Of a DNA stretch of 64,000 bases, positions 7,836-17,072 are shown piece by piece. Under the pieces are notes generated by a model. That model worked only from the letters and a program-made list of their open reading frames with translations, was not told the origin of the DNA and did not search any database. The position numbers and the translations under genes were made by a program. Positions within the stretch are counted from its first letter, which is position 1. Each line of letters begins with the position of its first letter. Source of the DNA: Mesobacillus subterraneus (GTDB lineage Bacteria > Bacillota > Bacilli > Bacillales > Cytobacillaceae); contig NZ_RSFW01000003.1 of NCBI RefSeq assembly GCF_003937825.1, forward strand, positions 102,597 through 166,596, written 5' to 3'.

Positions 7836-8360
7836 ATGGTTATTAATTTGAACGAAGTGATTGAGATATTGGAAAGGACGCCACGAACATTGGAAAGTTT
7901 CCTATCAGGGCTGTCCGATGGCTGGCTGACAGCCAATGAGGGAGAGGGAACATGGAATGCGTCAGAAGTGATCGGCCACTTGATTGATGGCGAAAGATAC
8001 AATTGGATTCCGAGACTGCAAATCATTTTAAGTGACAATACTGAAAAGACATTCCCTGTATTTGACCGGTTCTCTCATTTGCAGCAGTATGCAGATTGGT
8101 CGATTGAGGAAAAGCTAAACGAATTTGAGTCATTAAGAATGGAGAATATCGAGAAGCTCAGAGCGATGATGACCAGTGAACAACAGTTCGGTATGATCGG
8201 AATCCATCCCGAATACGGGGAAGTGACAGCCAGGCAGCTGATCTCGACCTGGGCTGTACATGACCTCACTCATCTTGCACAGATTACAAGAGTCCTGGCA
8301 AAGCATTATGATCAGGAAGTCGGTCCGTGGAAAGGATATTTAGGGATATTAAACAGATGA
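7836..8360 (+). CDS. DinB/YfiT-like family protein
   Basis: 174 aa from ATG 7836 after AAAAAGGGGGAATG. The helical-bundle pattern with TWNASEVIGHLIDGERYNW near residue 45 and STWAVHDLTHLAQITRVL near residue 145 carries the metal-binding His set of the DinB superfamily. Members include thiol-dependent (bacillithiol) transferases; no specific substrate can be assigned. The HAD gene follows 54 bp later. Confidence 0.85.
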   Translation: MVINLNEVIEILERTPRTLESFLSGLSDGWLTANEGEGTWNASEVIGHLIDGERYNWIPRLQIILSDNTEKTFPVFDRFSHLQQYADWSIEEKLNEFESLRMENIEKLRAMMTSEQQFGMIGIHPEYGEVTARQLISTWAVHDLTHLAQITRVLAKHYDQEVGPWKGYLGILNR

Positions 8361-8414
8361 AACCTTTTCTCTAAAAAGCTCGTCTGTACTGTTGTGCGAA
8401 AGGAGATGATAGTT

Positions 8415-9080
8415 TTGATTAAAGCGATTGTTTTCGATTTTGATGGTTTAATCATAGATACAGAAACTGTCTGGTACGAAGCTTACAAAGAAGCACTTGG
8501 ATTTTATCATGCAGACCTCCCGCTTGAGGAATTCGCGAAATGTATTGGAACGCACGATACTGTTCTGTTCGACTATTTCAAATCACAGCTTGGCGAAGAT
8601 ACGGATTGCGATGAAATTGAAAGCAGGGCAAGCGAGATTGTTGATGTGAAGCTTAGGACCGTTAATGCCCGCGATGGGGTGAAAGAATACTTAGAAGAAG
8701 CGCACCGCTCAGGCTTAAAGATTGGGCTGGCCACAAGTTCATCACGTGCATGGGTCACCCGATTATTGAATGAACTCCGCTTGATTGATTACTTTGAAGC
8801 GATTGTAACAAAAGACGATGTTGAAAAAGTAAAGCCAGCGCCTGACTTGTATGCAAAGGCAGTAGAAAAACTAAGGGTTCAGCCTTCAGAAGCACTGGCT
8901 TTTGAGGACTCCCTTAACGGATTGAATGCAGCGGTAGCAGCAGGGTTGAAATGCGTGGTTGTGCCAAACCCGGTAACTGAAGCGCTCGCATTTGAAAAAC
9001 ATGAGCTGAAGATGGCATCGATGGGTGAAAAGACGCTGGACGAAGTGATTAAAACGATCAACACACAAACTGTACGATAA
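8415..9080 (+). CDS. HAD family hydrolase (beta-phosphoglucomutase/phosphatase-like)
   Basis: 221 aa from TTG 8415, chosen because AAAGGAG (8399-8405) is 9 nt upstream. Motif I is DFDGLIIDTE (nucleophile Asp plus acid/base Asp), motif II is LATSSS, motif III K at KVKPAPD, and motif IV FEDSLNG. The helical cap between motifs I and II makes it subclass I. It probably dephosphorylates a small sugar phosphate or acts as a mutase. Substrate not readable. Confidence 0.9.
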   Translation: MIKAIVFDFDGLIIDTETVWYEAYKEALGFYHADLPLEEFAKCIGTHDTVLFDYFKSQLGEDTDCDEIESRASEIVDVKLRTVNARDGVKEYLEEAHRSGLKIGLATSSSRAWVTRLLNELRLIDYFEAIVTKDDVEKVKPAPDLYAKAVEKLRVQPSEALAFEDSLNGLNAAVAAGLKCVVVPNPVTEALAFEKHELKMASMGEKTLDEVIKTINTQTVR

Positions 9081-9082
9081 AA

Positions 9083-9117
9083 AACAGCCCTGCGAAATTT
9101 TTGCAGGGCTGTTTCCT
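9083..9117. terminator. Terminator shared by the HAD gene and the acetamidase gene
   Basis: Perfect stem AACAGCCCTGC (9083-9093) with GCAGGGCTGTT (9103-9113) and T-rich flanks on both sides, between convergent genes. Confidence 0.9.
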
Positions 9118-10052
9118 TATCTCACCGCACCATGAGGCAATACGGCATGTACTCCTTTGACGCCATTAACGACCTGTGTCACCCTAAGATCAACTGTGAC
9201 GCTGGCCAAAGCGAGGGCTTCCGTACGATCAAGCTGATGAAGGTCCCTCAGCAGTTCAACCATCTCGTCCAGGGCCTGTCCCGCAGCGAGGTTCAAGTCC
9301 TCATTGAATCCGAATGTGATCCATCCTTCCGGCGTATTTGCCCGCGGCATCTTTAATTGAAGATCTTCCCGGAGAGTCAGCGTGATATCAACAAGATCCA
9401 TCGGACATTCGATAGCCGTACCAGAAACCTCACCGTCTCCCTGTGCGGCATGACCATCACCAATCGAAAACAATGCTCCTTCTACCGAAACCGGCAAATA
9501 CAAGGTGCTGCCTCGCTTCAACTCCTTGCAATCGATGTTGCCGCCGCAGTAGCGGGGAGGAGAGGTGTGATGCACACCATGCTCTGCTGGTGCGACTCCC
9601 ATCAACCCAATGAAAGGGTTCAAGCCGACATGGATGGGACGGGAGCCGATTTTGGTGCTCGCTGTCATCGCAAAGGGATTCAACTCCCAATCGAGGCGGA
9701 TTCTATCTGAACCGGTCAGTCCGAGCACATCGTTTTGCCAGCTTTTTTTGCCGCCAGCCCAGTTCGTCCCATACCAGCCTGGCACGACATCGTTCAATTT
9801 TACCTCCAGGACCATCCCCGGCTTTGCGCCTTTCACCTCAATGGGTCCGACCATGGGGTGCAAGGGATTTTCTTCTTTTACCGCTGAGCGAAAAAACTCT
9901 CTATCAGTGCCTTTTGTGCGTGAATAGCCCCATTCGATGTCCGGTGTCTGCATCCGGATGCTGTCTCCGGAATCCACCGTCAAAATCGGCTTGTACGCAT
10001 TGCTGAAGGATCCATGGAGATTATCAGATTTCAATTCAATTGTATGTATCAT
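9117..10052 (-). CDS. Acetamidase/formamidase family protein
   Basis: 311 aa, full length for the FmdA/AmdA family of amide hydrolases, which release ammonia from formamide or acetamide. Seen: SGDSIRMQTPDIEWGY near residue 30, GLMGVAP near 150, HHTSPPRYCGGNIDCKEL near 160-178 and GDGHAAQGDGEVSGTAIE near 200. These are typical family blocks. It is the first gene transcribed leftward, 12 bp from the end of the EamA gene, so the two are probably co-transcribed. Confidence 0.9.
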   Translation of the reverse strand: MIHTIELKSDNLHGSFSNAYKPILTVDSGDSIRMQTPDIEWGYSRTKGTDREFFRSAVKEENPLHPMVGPIEVKGAKPGMVLEVKLNDVVPGWYGTNWAGGKKSWQNDVLGLTGSDRIRLDWELNPFAMTASTKIGSRPIHVGLNPFIGLMGVAPAEHGVHHTSPPRYCGGNIDCKELKRGSTLYLPVSVEGALFSIGDGHAAQGDGEVSGTAIECPMDLVDITLTLREDLQLKMPRANTPEGWITFGFNEDLNLAAGQALDEMVELLRDLHQLDRTEALALASVTVDLRVTQVVNGVKGVHAVLPHGAVR

Positions 10053-10064
10053 TGCGCCATCTCC

Positions 10065-11000
10065 TTATGCAATTTCATTCTTAGCCAGCTTTTGCTGCGT
10101 CTTTCTTTTAAAAAGCTTTGGATTCGTACCAATATATACTCCGGATAATACCATTGCCGCTCCGATCGCATGGGCAGTCGTGAACTTTTCTCCTAAAAAC
10201 AGAGTAGCCATGATGACTGCGGAAACCGGCATCACGTTGATAAAAATTGATGCTTTCGCTGCTCCGACTTCCTTGATTCCGTTGTAGTACATGACAAACG
10301 AAATGACCGTGACCAGTACACTCATATGAATGATTGCTAGCCAGGTCACACCGGATGCCTGCTGGACATCCTGCCAGGATGTTTCTGCAACAGCAAATGG
10401 CAGTAAAAACAATGTGCCAAAGGCAACCGCGTAGGTTGTGGATTCAACGGAACTGAACTTCTTTAGAACGATTTTCCCGACAACACTGTACAGCGCCCAG
10501 CTAATCACAGCTCCCATCAACACAAAATCAATCGGTTCGAAGCCAAGCTGGAGAAGAGACAGCAGATGTCCATCAGTAATAATGAAAAAGGCGCCGGAAA
10601 GGGCAATCGCCAGGCCAATGACATTGTTGCGTGTGATCGTTTCTTTTAAGAATAAGGCTGATAAAAGGACAATCAACACGGGATTGGAGGCGATGAACAG
10701 CGAACTTTTAATGACCGGGGCGTGTTTGCTGGCCATGAAAAAGAATATGTTATACAACGCGATGCCCGTCAGGCCAAGAACTGCAAACAGGCCAATATCC
10801 TTCAAGTTTGGTTTCTTCAGATTTTTCTCCATTACAAACATAAGCGGGAAAAGGAGAATTGCCGCGCCGAAAAAACGGAAGAATGCGACCGTAGCAGGTT
10901 CAAAGCTTTCCACCGCGAATTTACCCGCGATGAACGCACTTCCCCATGTAGCCGTAGCGAATGTCAGCATCCCATATGTAATCCATAACTTTTTGTTCAT
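10065..11000 (-). CDS. EamA/DMT superfamily transporter
   Basis: 311 aa from ATG 11000, chosen over an upstream ATG because GGAAGGG is well spaced. Ten hydrophobic segments in two EamA halves (WGSAFIAGKFAVESFEPATVAF in the first; WALYSVVGKIVLKKF starting the second) and a basic tail (KRKTQQKLAKN). Such proteins export metabolites or amino acids. It sits upstream of the acetamidase gene with a 12-bp gap. Confidence 0.9.
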   Translation of the reverse strand: MNKKLWITYGMLTFATATWGSAFIAGKFAVESFEPATVAFFRFFGAAILLFPLMFVMEKNLKKPNLKDIGLFAVLGLTGIALYNIFFFMASKHAPVIKSSLFIASNPVLIVLLSALFLKETITRNNVIGLAIALSGAFFIITDGHLLSLLQLGFEPIDFVLMGAVISWALYSVVGKIVLKKFSSVESTTYAVAFGTLFLLPFAVAETSWQDVQQASGVTWLAIIHMSVLVTVISFVMYYNGIKEVGAAKASIFINVMPVSAVIMATLFLGEKFTTAHAIGAAMVLSGVYIGTNPKLFKRKTQQKLAKNEIA

Positions 11001-11150
11001 CAAATTCCCTTCCATCTTTTTAAATTATTTAACTAGTATTGTAGCATCTTTTTCGGCAAGCGAAATAAAAAAATCTAAATGAGCTGAAACTTTTTTCGTC
11101 CTGCTAAGTCTAATGTAAAGGAAAATCAAAAACGGATATGAGGTGCTTTT

Positions 11151-11642
11151 TTGAAAAAGTTAATCGCAAGTTTCATTTTATTGAGTGTCATGTTTTTATT
11201 ATCTGCATGTAATGGAGGAACTGAAATAGAAACCAGCATTGAAAAGCAGGCGGAAAAGAAATCGGAAAAGAAAGTTGATGAGCCCGGCAACACGGGAGTC
11301 ATTCCTGAAGCCCTCTCAGCCAGTCTGGTAGAAGTCGATGAAGGCACGGAAGGTAAAGATTTTATTTACGAAGTGAAAAACAATACTGACAAGGAGATTG
11401 AAATTCCTTTTGACGAGAATGGCGGCCATGTTTATGTGCTCAGGGATCAATCTGGGAAAGAGGTCAACCGGAATGATGGACTGGGGACAATTCAAAGCAA
11501 CCAGATCGTCAGTGCCGGAGAAGCCATTACGATTAAAATTGGAATGGGCGGATTGAAAAAAGGAACGTATGAACTAGAAGTCTGGATGGAGTCGGAACTG
11601 GACAACACGTATAATCAGACAATTACTTTTACCATCGAATAA
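11151..11642 (+). CDS. Lipoprotein with BsuPI-like domain
   Basis: 163 aa from TTG 11151, SD GAGGTG. Residues 1-20 are a lipoprotein signal ending LLSAC (Cys20). Residues 20-45 are charged and linker-like. Residues about 60-163 form an Ig-like beta domain (FIYEVKNNTDKEIEIPF, VYVLRDQSGKEV, GTYELEVWMES) like the BsuPI/intracellular proteinase inhibitor domain. The function as an inhibitor is not established for such lipoproteins. Confidence 0.8.
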   Translation: MKKLIASFILLSVMFLLSACNGGTEIETSIEKQAEKKSEKKVDEPGNTGVIPEALSASLVEVDEGTEGKDFIYEVKNNTDKEIEIPFDENGGHVYVLRDQSGKEVNRNDGLGTIQSNQIVSAGEAITIKIGMGGLKKGTYELEVWMESELDNTYNQTITFTIE

Positions 11643-11729
11643 ACCCTTACAGGCAGAGGAGAAAACCTCTGCTTTTTGTGTACCAATTACTGGAATAAGG
11701 TGGTAAAATTAGACTGGGGGGATTACCAC

Positions 11730-12140
11730 ATGGGTTGGAAATTCATAATATTAGCAGCCATGATGATCTCAGTGCTTGCTTTCATTAAATTTGTGATTAG
11801 AAAATCGTTGAAGATCCCAAAAGTAAAAAAGGAATTTTTCTCTTACAATCATATTAATGATCAACATCGAAAAATAGACTGGGCTGTAAGATTCACGGCA
11901 CTGATCGTTTATTTCTTCCTGATTCATCAACTGATGCTCGAAGAATTCCCGCTCAATGTATTTCTGATCATACTGTCTTTTTTATACAGCACTGAAAATT
12001 TTGTTCGAGCGTATTTTGAGTGGAGGCATTCAGAGCATCCAAGACAGTGGATCCTGTCACTGGCAGAAGGAAGTGTATTCATCATGATGGCGATGATCAT
12101 TGTTCAAAATGACATTATGTTTTGGTTAACGAACAGATGA
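11730..12140 (+). CDS. DUF4181 family membrane protein
   Basis: 136 aa from ATG 11730 behind GGGGGGA. Four hydrophobic segments. The string KEFFSYNHINDQHRKIDW between helices 1 and 2 is the recognisable DUF4181 signature of Bacillaceae. Function unknown. It overlaps the next gene by 4 nt and begins a run of four to five small membrane or lipoprotein genes. Confidence 0.75.
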   Translation: MGWKFIILAAMMISVLAFIKFVIRKSLKIPKVKKEFFSYNHINDQHRKIDWAVRFTALIVYFFLIHQLMLEEFPLNVFLIILSFLYSTENFVRAYFEWRHSEHPRQWILSLAEGSVFIMMAMIIVQNDIMFWLTNR

Positions 12141-12526
12141 TGAAAAGACCAAGAGGGATCATTACTGTCATTTTCATCGTTTCTTTTTTGGCCATCCTGT
12201 TTTTTGTGCTAACTGATGACAAACACTATCAAAACGTGAGTATGGTAATGATTATTGAAGAAAAGGCTCACTACATTGAACCAGGTAAATACCAGAAAAT
12301 GTGGGTTGTTGGGTCCAATGCAAATGATCCTGGCCCAAATAAGGAAAGATTTAAAGTCATGATTGAGGATGCAAGAATCTACAATCTTATCGAAGAAGGA
12401 AAAGAGTATTTTGTCTCGTTCCAGGGTGAAAAAAAGATGGAAGACCCTGAATATCTCTACACTTTTGGACAGATTGAAATACCAGGAGGCACACAAATGG
12501 CAGGGGAAGGTGTCATAAAAGACTAA
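12137..12526 (+). CDS. Single-helix membrane-anchored protein of unknown function
   Basis: 129 aa if the first of two tandem ATGs (12137, 12140) is used; translational coupling with the preceding stop is likely because no strong SD is seen. One N-terminal helix (IITVIFIVSFLAILFFVL) followed by a soluble beta-rich domain, probably extracytoplasmic. No recognised family. Confidence 0.65.
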   Translation: MMKRPRGIITVIFIVSFLAILFFVLTDDKHYQNVSMVMIIEEKAHYIEPGKYQKMWVVGSNANDPGPNKERFKVMIEDARIYNLIEEGKEYFVSFQGEKKMEDPEYLYTFGQIEIPGGTQMAGEGVIKD

Positions 12527-12544
12527 ATCCGGGGGTGAAATGAC

Positions 12545-13105
12545 TTGATAAAAAATAAAAGATTCTTAGGAATTGCTATTCTCCTTTTTAGTTTATCCAT
12601 AATGATCAGCTTTCCTTTTCCACACGAGTATCCGATGGGGCAGGAACTGACATCAGCATTGAATATCCCGATAACGACAATCAACGGAATTAATTATGTA
12701 GGAGTAACTGCGTTAGCAATGCTTGCCGGCAGTTTATTCTTTCTTGTGAAATCATTAGAAAAGTTTCATATGCGGTTGGTATTGCTGGCTATTGTAGCAA
12801 CTGTTTTCTTGCCAATCGGACTAGTCAGCGCCCGCTGTGAGCTCCCATTTAAGAATCATAGCAGCGATCAAGTCACCTTCAATGTGGAGTTTTACGATAA
12901 ATATAGATTTGAAGATGAAGGGGAGATGCTCACACTGTTGAATGAGGGTGGACCTTTTGAAGTCACACTACAAGGAAAAGAGAGAAAAACCGTAAAAGTC
13001 GAGGCAGAAATTGATGTGTCGGGTAGGGCGAGCTTTGTATCAAGTGGGGGAGCTTGGGGTGTGAATCTGCAGATCAAGTCAGGTAATAAGCTTCGGAAAT
13101 TATAG
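12545..13105 (+). CDS. Membrane protein of unknown function
   Basis: 186 aa from TTG 12545 behind GGGGGTG. Three hydrophobic segments in the first 100 residues, then a soluble C-terminal domain (about residues 100-186) that looks beta-rich. It resembles no family I can name. Same direction and close spacing (18 bp) as its upstream neighbour suggest one operon. Confidence 0.65.
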   Translation: MIKNKRFLGIAILLFSLSIMISFPFPHEYPMGQELTSALNIPITTINGINYVGVTALAMLAGSLFFLVKSLEKFHMRLVLLAIVATVFLPIGLVSARCELPFKNHSSDQVTFNVEFYDKYRFEDEGEMLTLLNEGGPFEVTLQGKERKTVKVEAEIDVSGRASFVSSGGAWGVNLQIKSGNKLRKL

Positions 13106-13134
13106 ACTGTCAGGCATCCAGGGGGGAGTCAGCC

Positions 13135-13563
13135 ATGAGAGAAATAAATCAAACAGTTGCATCAGGTGTTGTGGCAGGAATTTTCCTCGGACTTTTTTTA
13201 AAAGCGGTCGAATACATAACCGGTCTCAAAGTCTATACACTGCTGTTGAATGTAGACTACATTGCAATCCTAAAAGACTATGCATTCCCTGAATTTGTGG
13301 AATTCGTGTTCCACCTTGTGATCTCCGTACTTCTTAGCTTGGTGACCTATTATTATTTACTGAAAAGAACCAGCAAAATGAGATTAGTCATCAATCTTAG
13401 CCTTCTTGTAGGCTTCCTGTTATACCCAACGACAATGCTTTCAGACCGTACACCTGAAATCAACAGTACGTATGCCTTCCTGTTTTGGATGCTGGGACAT
13501 GGACTTTATGGGGTTGTTCTCGGCTGGATGTTAACTAACATACGAAGGAATGAGGGGAGATAA
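13135..13563 (+). CDS. Four-helix membrane protein of unknown function
   Basis: 142 aa from ATG 13135 behind GGGGGGAG. Four hydrophobic helices with short loops; glycine-rich first helix (ASGVVAGIFLGLFL). No recognised domain. It is followed after 2 bp by a lipoprotein gene, so the two are likely translated together. Confidence 0.7.
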   Translation: MREINQTVASGVVAGIFLGLFLKAVEYITGLKVYTLLLNVDYIAILKDYAFPEFVEFVFHLVISVLLSLVTYYYLLKRTSKMRLVINLSLLVGFLLYPTTMLSDRTPEINSTYAFLFWMLGHGLYGVVLGWMLTNIRRNEGR

Positions 13564-13565
13564 AG

Positions 13566-13916
13566 ATGAAGCGGACAATTGGAATCATTGGTGTACTTTT
13601 GTTTATTTTAACAGGCTGCAGTGAAGAAGAGCGCCAGTTAAAAGGACTAGTTTCCGAGAAGGAAGGCGAATATGGTTTATATGTCGTCGGACACGAGGAA
13701 GTTGACGGATTTAAACTAGCAGAAGAAGGCATCGATGAATCAAAAATCCATATCATCTACCATGCAAAGTCTCTCGAAGTCGCTCAGGAAAACTTCTCGA
13801 CTTCCGGGATTGATAAAGAACCAGCATATGTAGTGTTGGACCATGACGCGATTGTTTTAAAAACCTACAAATACGATGAATTAGTCGAATTCCTTCTGGA
13901 TAAAATTGCTCAATAG
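13566..13916 (+). CDS. Small lipoprotein of unknown function
   Basis: 116 aa from ATG 13566 with SD GAGGGGAG in the end of the preceding gene. Lipoprotein signal MKRTIGIIGVLLFILTGC (Cys18). The mature part has alternating strands and helices (GLYVVGHEEVDGF, AYVVLDHDAIVLKTY), vaguely thioredoxin-like but without Cys. Last gene of the run that begins at 11730. A weak hairpin with a T tract follows at about 13917-13945. Confidence 0.7.
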   Translation: MKRTIGIIGVLLFILTGCSEEERQLKGLVSEKEGEYGLYVVGHEEVDGFKLAEEGIDESKIHIIYHAKSLEVAQENFSTSGIDKEPAYVVLDHDAIVLKTYKYDELVEFLLDKIAQ

Positions 13917-13942
13917 AAGCCCACGATACAAAGTGGACTTTT

Positions 13943-14155
13943 TTATTTTGAATGTCGTTGTCTTATAAGGGCCCAGATTCCCATAAAAACTAAAGAAGTA
14001 ATAAACACTTTTACTAATGATATTTGTTCTGTTAGTGGTGTATGAGTCGTTCTGTCTGAGGAAAAAAGCGACCACCAGACAGGGTCAGGGAAGATGGCAG
14101 AGGCAATAAACCAGACACAATAAAATAGGAAAATACCAATCAAATAAGGTTTCAT
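13943..14155 (-). CDS. Small two-helix membrane protein
   Basis: 70 aa from ATG 14155 with a strong SD AAAGGAGAT. Two helices (LIGIFLFYCVWFIASAIF and VKVFITSLVFMGIWALI) separated by a short polar loop. Family not recognised. Confidence 0.7.
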   Translation of the reverse strand: MKPYLIGIFLFYCVWFIASAIFPDPVWWSLFSSDRTTHTPLTEQISLVKVFITSLVFMGIWALIRQRHSK

Positions 14156-14170
14156 TCGATCTCCTTTCCA

Positions 14171-14197
14171 AAAAGCTCAGGCGACCCTGAGCTTTTT
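14171..14197 (-). terminator. Terminator after the M20 peptidase gene
   Basis: Stem AAAAGCTCAGG with CCTGAGCTTTTT, loop CGAC; the T run on the minus strand ends transcription of the upstream peptidase gene. Confidence 0.85.
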
Positions 14198-14216
14198 AGC
14201 TTTTAAATGTGTAAAA

Positions 14217-15683
14217 TTATTCATTCCGATTACTTTCCTTGATCACTTCCATATAAAATTGGATGGCGTTCAAAAAGTTTTCTATACTTACATGTTCGTT
14301 CGTACCATGCATCCTATTGAGATCATCGGATGTGAGCTGTACAGGCAGGAACCGATAAGTATTTTCAGCGATCCGGTCATAATGCTTTGCGTCTGAACCA
14401 GCGAACATCAGGTAGGGGGCAATAACCGCTTCATCATACACATTCCTGGCGCTTTGCTGGATGGCTTTGAAATGCCAGCTATCCACAGAAGATACACCAG
14501 AAGCCTCTGAGCCGTCAACTTTAACTAAGATTTCCTCGTCTTCGACTGTTTTTTCGATAAAAGCTCTTACATCTTCCAGGGAGTCGCCCGGCATGAGCCG
14601 CAAGTTAATGATCGCCGAAGCTTTTTCTGGCAGGGCGTTGTATTGCTCCCCAGCCTGGAAGATGGTTGGTGCAATAGTCGTCCTGATCAATGCCGCTGAT
14701 GCCGGCTGCTGCAAGAGGATTTTTTCGATTACAGGCTCGAAAACAAACTTATTTGCGAAGACATATTTCATTCCGAAACTCATTTCTGGAGCCACGAATT
14801 CAAATAGATCTTCTCCTGGCCCCTGGAGATCAGCAGGGAATTGGGTTTCCTCCAGCTTGGCAATGGCGCTGGCGACCCGGCCGATATTCGTCCGGTCCTT
14901 AGGCTGTGATGAATGGCCGCCACTGCCTTCAATCGATAGTTCCGCCGTTGCCGAGCCTTTTTCAGAAACACCGATCACTCCCACTGGTTGAGTTACACCA
15001 GGGACCATGTTTTCGACAATCGCTCCTCCTTCATCTAAAACAAAGGCAAACTTGACACCTCTGTCATTCAGTGTGCTGACAATCATGCTGGCTCCATCAT
15101 CACCGCCGATTTCCTCATCATGCCCGAACATAAAATAAAAATCGCGTTCCGGCTTAAAGCCTTCACTGAGCAGATGCTCCACAGCTTCGAGAATGCCTAT
15201 GACCCCAATTTTGTCGTCCAGCGACCCGCGGCCCCAAATCTTCCCGTCAGCAACTGTCCCGCTGAAAGGGGGCTGCTCCCAGTTTTTCTCTGTGCCTTCG
15301 AGGACAGGGACAACATCATAATGGCTCGTCAATCCGACCGGAAGCTTGGCAGCAAATCTACCTTTCCATTTATAGACTAGAGAATGACCATTCACTTTTT
15401 CCAATTCCAGCTGGTCATGAACAGCTGGAAAGCTTTGTTCCAGGAAGGAGATAAAGCGATCGAATTCCGCCAGATTCATTTTACTGCGATCCTGATAGGA
15501 GATCGTTTGGAATTGAATAGCCTTGGAAAGGGTATCAATCGCATGGTCTTCTTTAATTGTTCCTGTATAATGAGCGGGAGCTGGTTGACGGGTTTCCAGG
15601 GTGAGGGTGTTGAACATGGTGACAATGATGAAAAGTAACAGTAAACTGCCAAGGGCAAGCAGGGTGAATTTCATTTTTTTCAT
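14217..15683 (-). CDS. Membrane-anchored M20 family peptidase (PM20D1-like)
   Basis: 488 aa. N-terminal helix (residues 5-27) then an extracytoplasmic M20 metallopeptidase. Metal and catalytic blocks: TSHYDVVPV (His and Asp), GRGSLDDK (bridging Asp), GHDEEIGG (catalytic Glu plus Glu ligand), VLDEGG, and C-terminal GSDAKHY with the last His. The dimerisation domain is inserted at about 240-380 (GSGGHSSQP). It resembles the eukaryotic PM20D1/carboxypeptidase S group, which hydrolyses or forms N-acyl amino acids or peptides. Confidence 0.9.
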   Translation of the reverse strand: MKKMKFTLLALGSLLLLFIIVTMFNTLTLETRQPAPAHYTGTIKEDHAIDTLSKAIQFQTISYQDRSKMNLAEFDRFISFLEQSFPAVHDQLELEKVNGHSLVYKWKGRFAAKLPVGLTSHYDVVPVLEGTEKNWEQPPFSGTVADGKIWGRGSLDDKIGVIGILEAVEHLLSEGFKPERDFYFMFGHDEEIGGDDGASMIVSTLNDRGVKFAFVLDEGGAIVENMVPGVTQPVGVIGVSEKGSATAELSIEGSGGHSSQPKDRTNIGRVASAIAKLEETQFPADLQGPGEDLFEFVAPEMSFGMKYVFANKFVFEPVIEKILLQQPASAALIRTTIAPTIFQAGEQYNALPEKASAIINLRLMPGDSLEDVRAFIEKTVEDEEILVKVDGSEASGVSSVDSWHFKAIQQSARNVYDEAVIAPYLMFAGSDAKHYDRIAENTYRFLPVQLTSDDLNRMHGTNEHVSIENFLNAIQFYMEVIKESNRNE

Positions 15684-15713
15684 AAGCCATTAATCCCTCC
15701 AAAGTGGCTTTTT

Positions 15714-15745
15714 AAAAAAGCCTCCGGGAATCCCAGAGGCTTTTG
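15714..15745 (-). terminator. Terminator after the UMF1-type MFS gene
   Basis: On the minus strand AAAAGCCTC pairs with GAGGCTTTT around a GGGATTCCC-containing loop and is followed by T residues. Confidence 0.85.
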
Positions 15746-15749
15746 TTCA

Positions 15750-17024
15750 TTAAGCAATTTCAGGTGCATGTTGCTGCTTTTCCGGTTCAGGAACGAAGGC
15801 CAGGATGATCATCCCGATGACGAACAGGACGACGAGGCTGAATACGCCCATACTGGAATTGCCGGTAAGCTGCGCGGTGAGTCCCACCAATAATGGTCCC
15901 ATGATGGAGGCGAATTTGCCAAAAATATTGTAGAAGCCGAAGAACTCGTTTGCGTTTGCCTTCGGTACTAATTTTGCAAAGTAGGAACGGCTGAGTGCCT
16001 GGATGCCACCCTGTGATGTAGCAACCAGCATCGCAAGGATCCAGAAGTCTGTCGTCGTTTCCAGGAAGTAGGCATAAATACAGACAACGATATAAACGGA
16101 GATGCCGACATACAGCATTTTTTTACCAGTAAAGCGTTCGGATAAGCGGCCGAAAAGAATTGCAAACGGCCAGGCAACAACCTGAGTAGCAAAAAGGATG
16201 ATTAATAGATTCGTAGAGCTGATGCCGAGATCTGTCCCATATGCCGTCGACATCGTTATGATCGTACCAACACCGTCGATGTAAAAGAAATAAGCTAATA
16301 AGAATAAGAATAATGCCCTGTACTTGCGGATTTCCTTGAAGGTTTTCCCTAGTCGTTTAAAGCTTTGCAGGACCAATTGCGGTTCGCGCTCGATGTAATG
16401 CTTCTGGTGAACATTTTTGAACATGGGAATCGACCATAGCCCCCACCAGAGCGCGGTGATGATAAAAGCTGTCTGGCTTGCCAGCGTCATTGAGATCGGA
16501 AGGACCTTTGTCTGGGCTAAAATGATGATGGCGATCGAGACAATGAAGGGGATCGTACTTCCGATGTATCCCATCCCGTATCCTCTTGCTGAAACCCTGT
16601 CCATACGCTGGTCGGTTGTTACATCGACAATGAATGCATCATAGAAAACATTCGAACCGGTTGATCCCAGCACGGCGAGGGTGTAGACAACAAGCAGCAT
16701 CAGCCAGTTTCCGCTCGGTACGAACGCGAGTCCGGCAGTAAAAATAATCCCCAGAGTGAAGAAAATCGTAAAAAAGCGTTTTTTCATCCCTTTGTAATCG
16801 GCAATCGTTCCGAGGATCGGCCCAATCATCGCGAGTATGAAAGTGGCAATTGCGATCGTGTAGCCCAGATAGGCGGTAGAATTCGACAGGCTCACACCTG
16901 CTTCCGTGGCAGAAGCCTTGTAGAACAGCGGGAATACAGCGGTCGAAATGATAATCGAATAAGCCGAGCTGGCCCAGTCATAACGAATCCAGCTGCTCTC
17001 TTCCTTCGTAAATCCTTTCATCAT
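15750..17024 (-). CDS. MFS transporter, UMF1/Atg22-like
   Basis: 424 aa, about 12 transmembrane helices. The start WIRYDWASSAYSIIISTAVFP and the later FYDAFIVDVTTDQRMDRVSA and GGIQALSRSYFAKLVPK match the UMF1/vacuolar effluxer Atg22-like group of the major facilitator superfamily, which is thought to export amino acids or other small solutes. SD TTGGGGG precedes tandem ATGs. Repeat array A lies directly upstream of its start (17073-17317). Confidence 0.9.
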   Translation of the reverse strand: MMKGFTKEESSWIRYDWASSAYSIIISTAVFPLFYKASATEAGVSLSNSTAYLGYTIAIATFILAMIGPILGTIADYKGMKKRFFTIFFTLGIIFTAGLAFVPSGNWLMLLVVYTLAVLGSTGSNVFYDAFIVDVTTDQRMDRVSARGYGMGYIGSTIPFIVSIAIIILAQTKVLPISMTLASQTAFIITALWWGLWSIPMFKNVHQKHYIEREPQLVLQSFKRLGKTFKEIRKYRALFLFLLAYFFYIDGVGTIITMSTAYGTDLGISSTNLLIILFATQVVAWPFAILFGRLSERFTGKKMLYVGISVYIVVCIYAYFLETTTDFWILAMLVATSQGGIQALSRSYFAKLVPKANANEFFGFYNIFGKFASIMGPLLVGLTAQLTGNSSMGVFSLVVLFVIGMIILAFVPEPEKQQHAPEIA

Positions 17025-17072
17025 TTTGCCCCCAATAAGTATAATTTTTATCTCTTATTCTTGTGAAACGTT

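Noticed and set aside
9132..9927. ORFs on the + strand within the acetamidase gene
   Set aside because: Opposite-strand shadows of a full-length enzyme gene.
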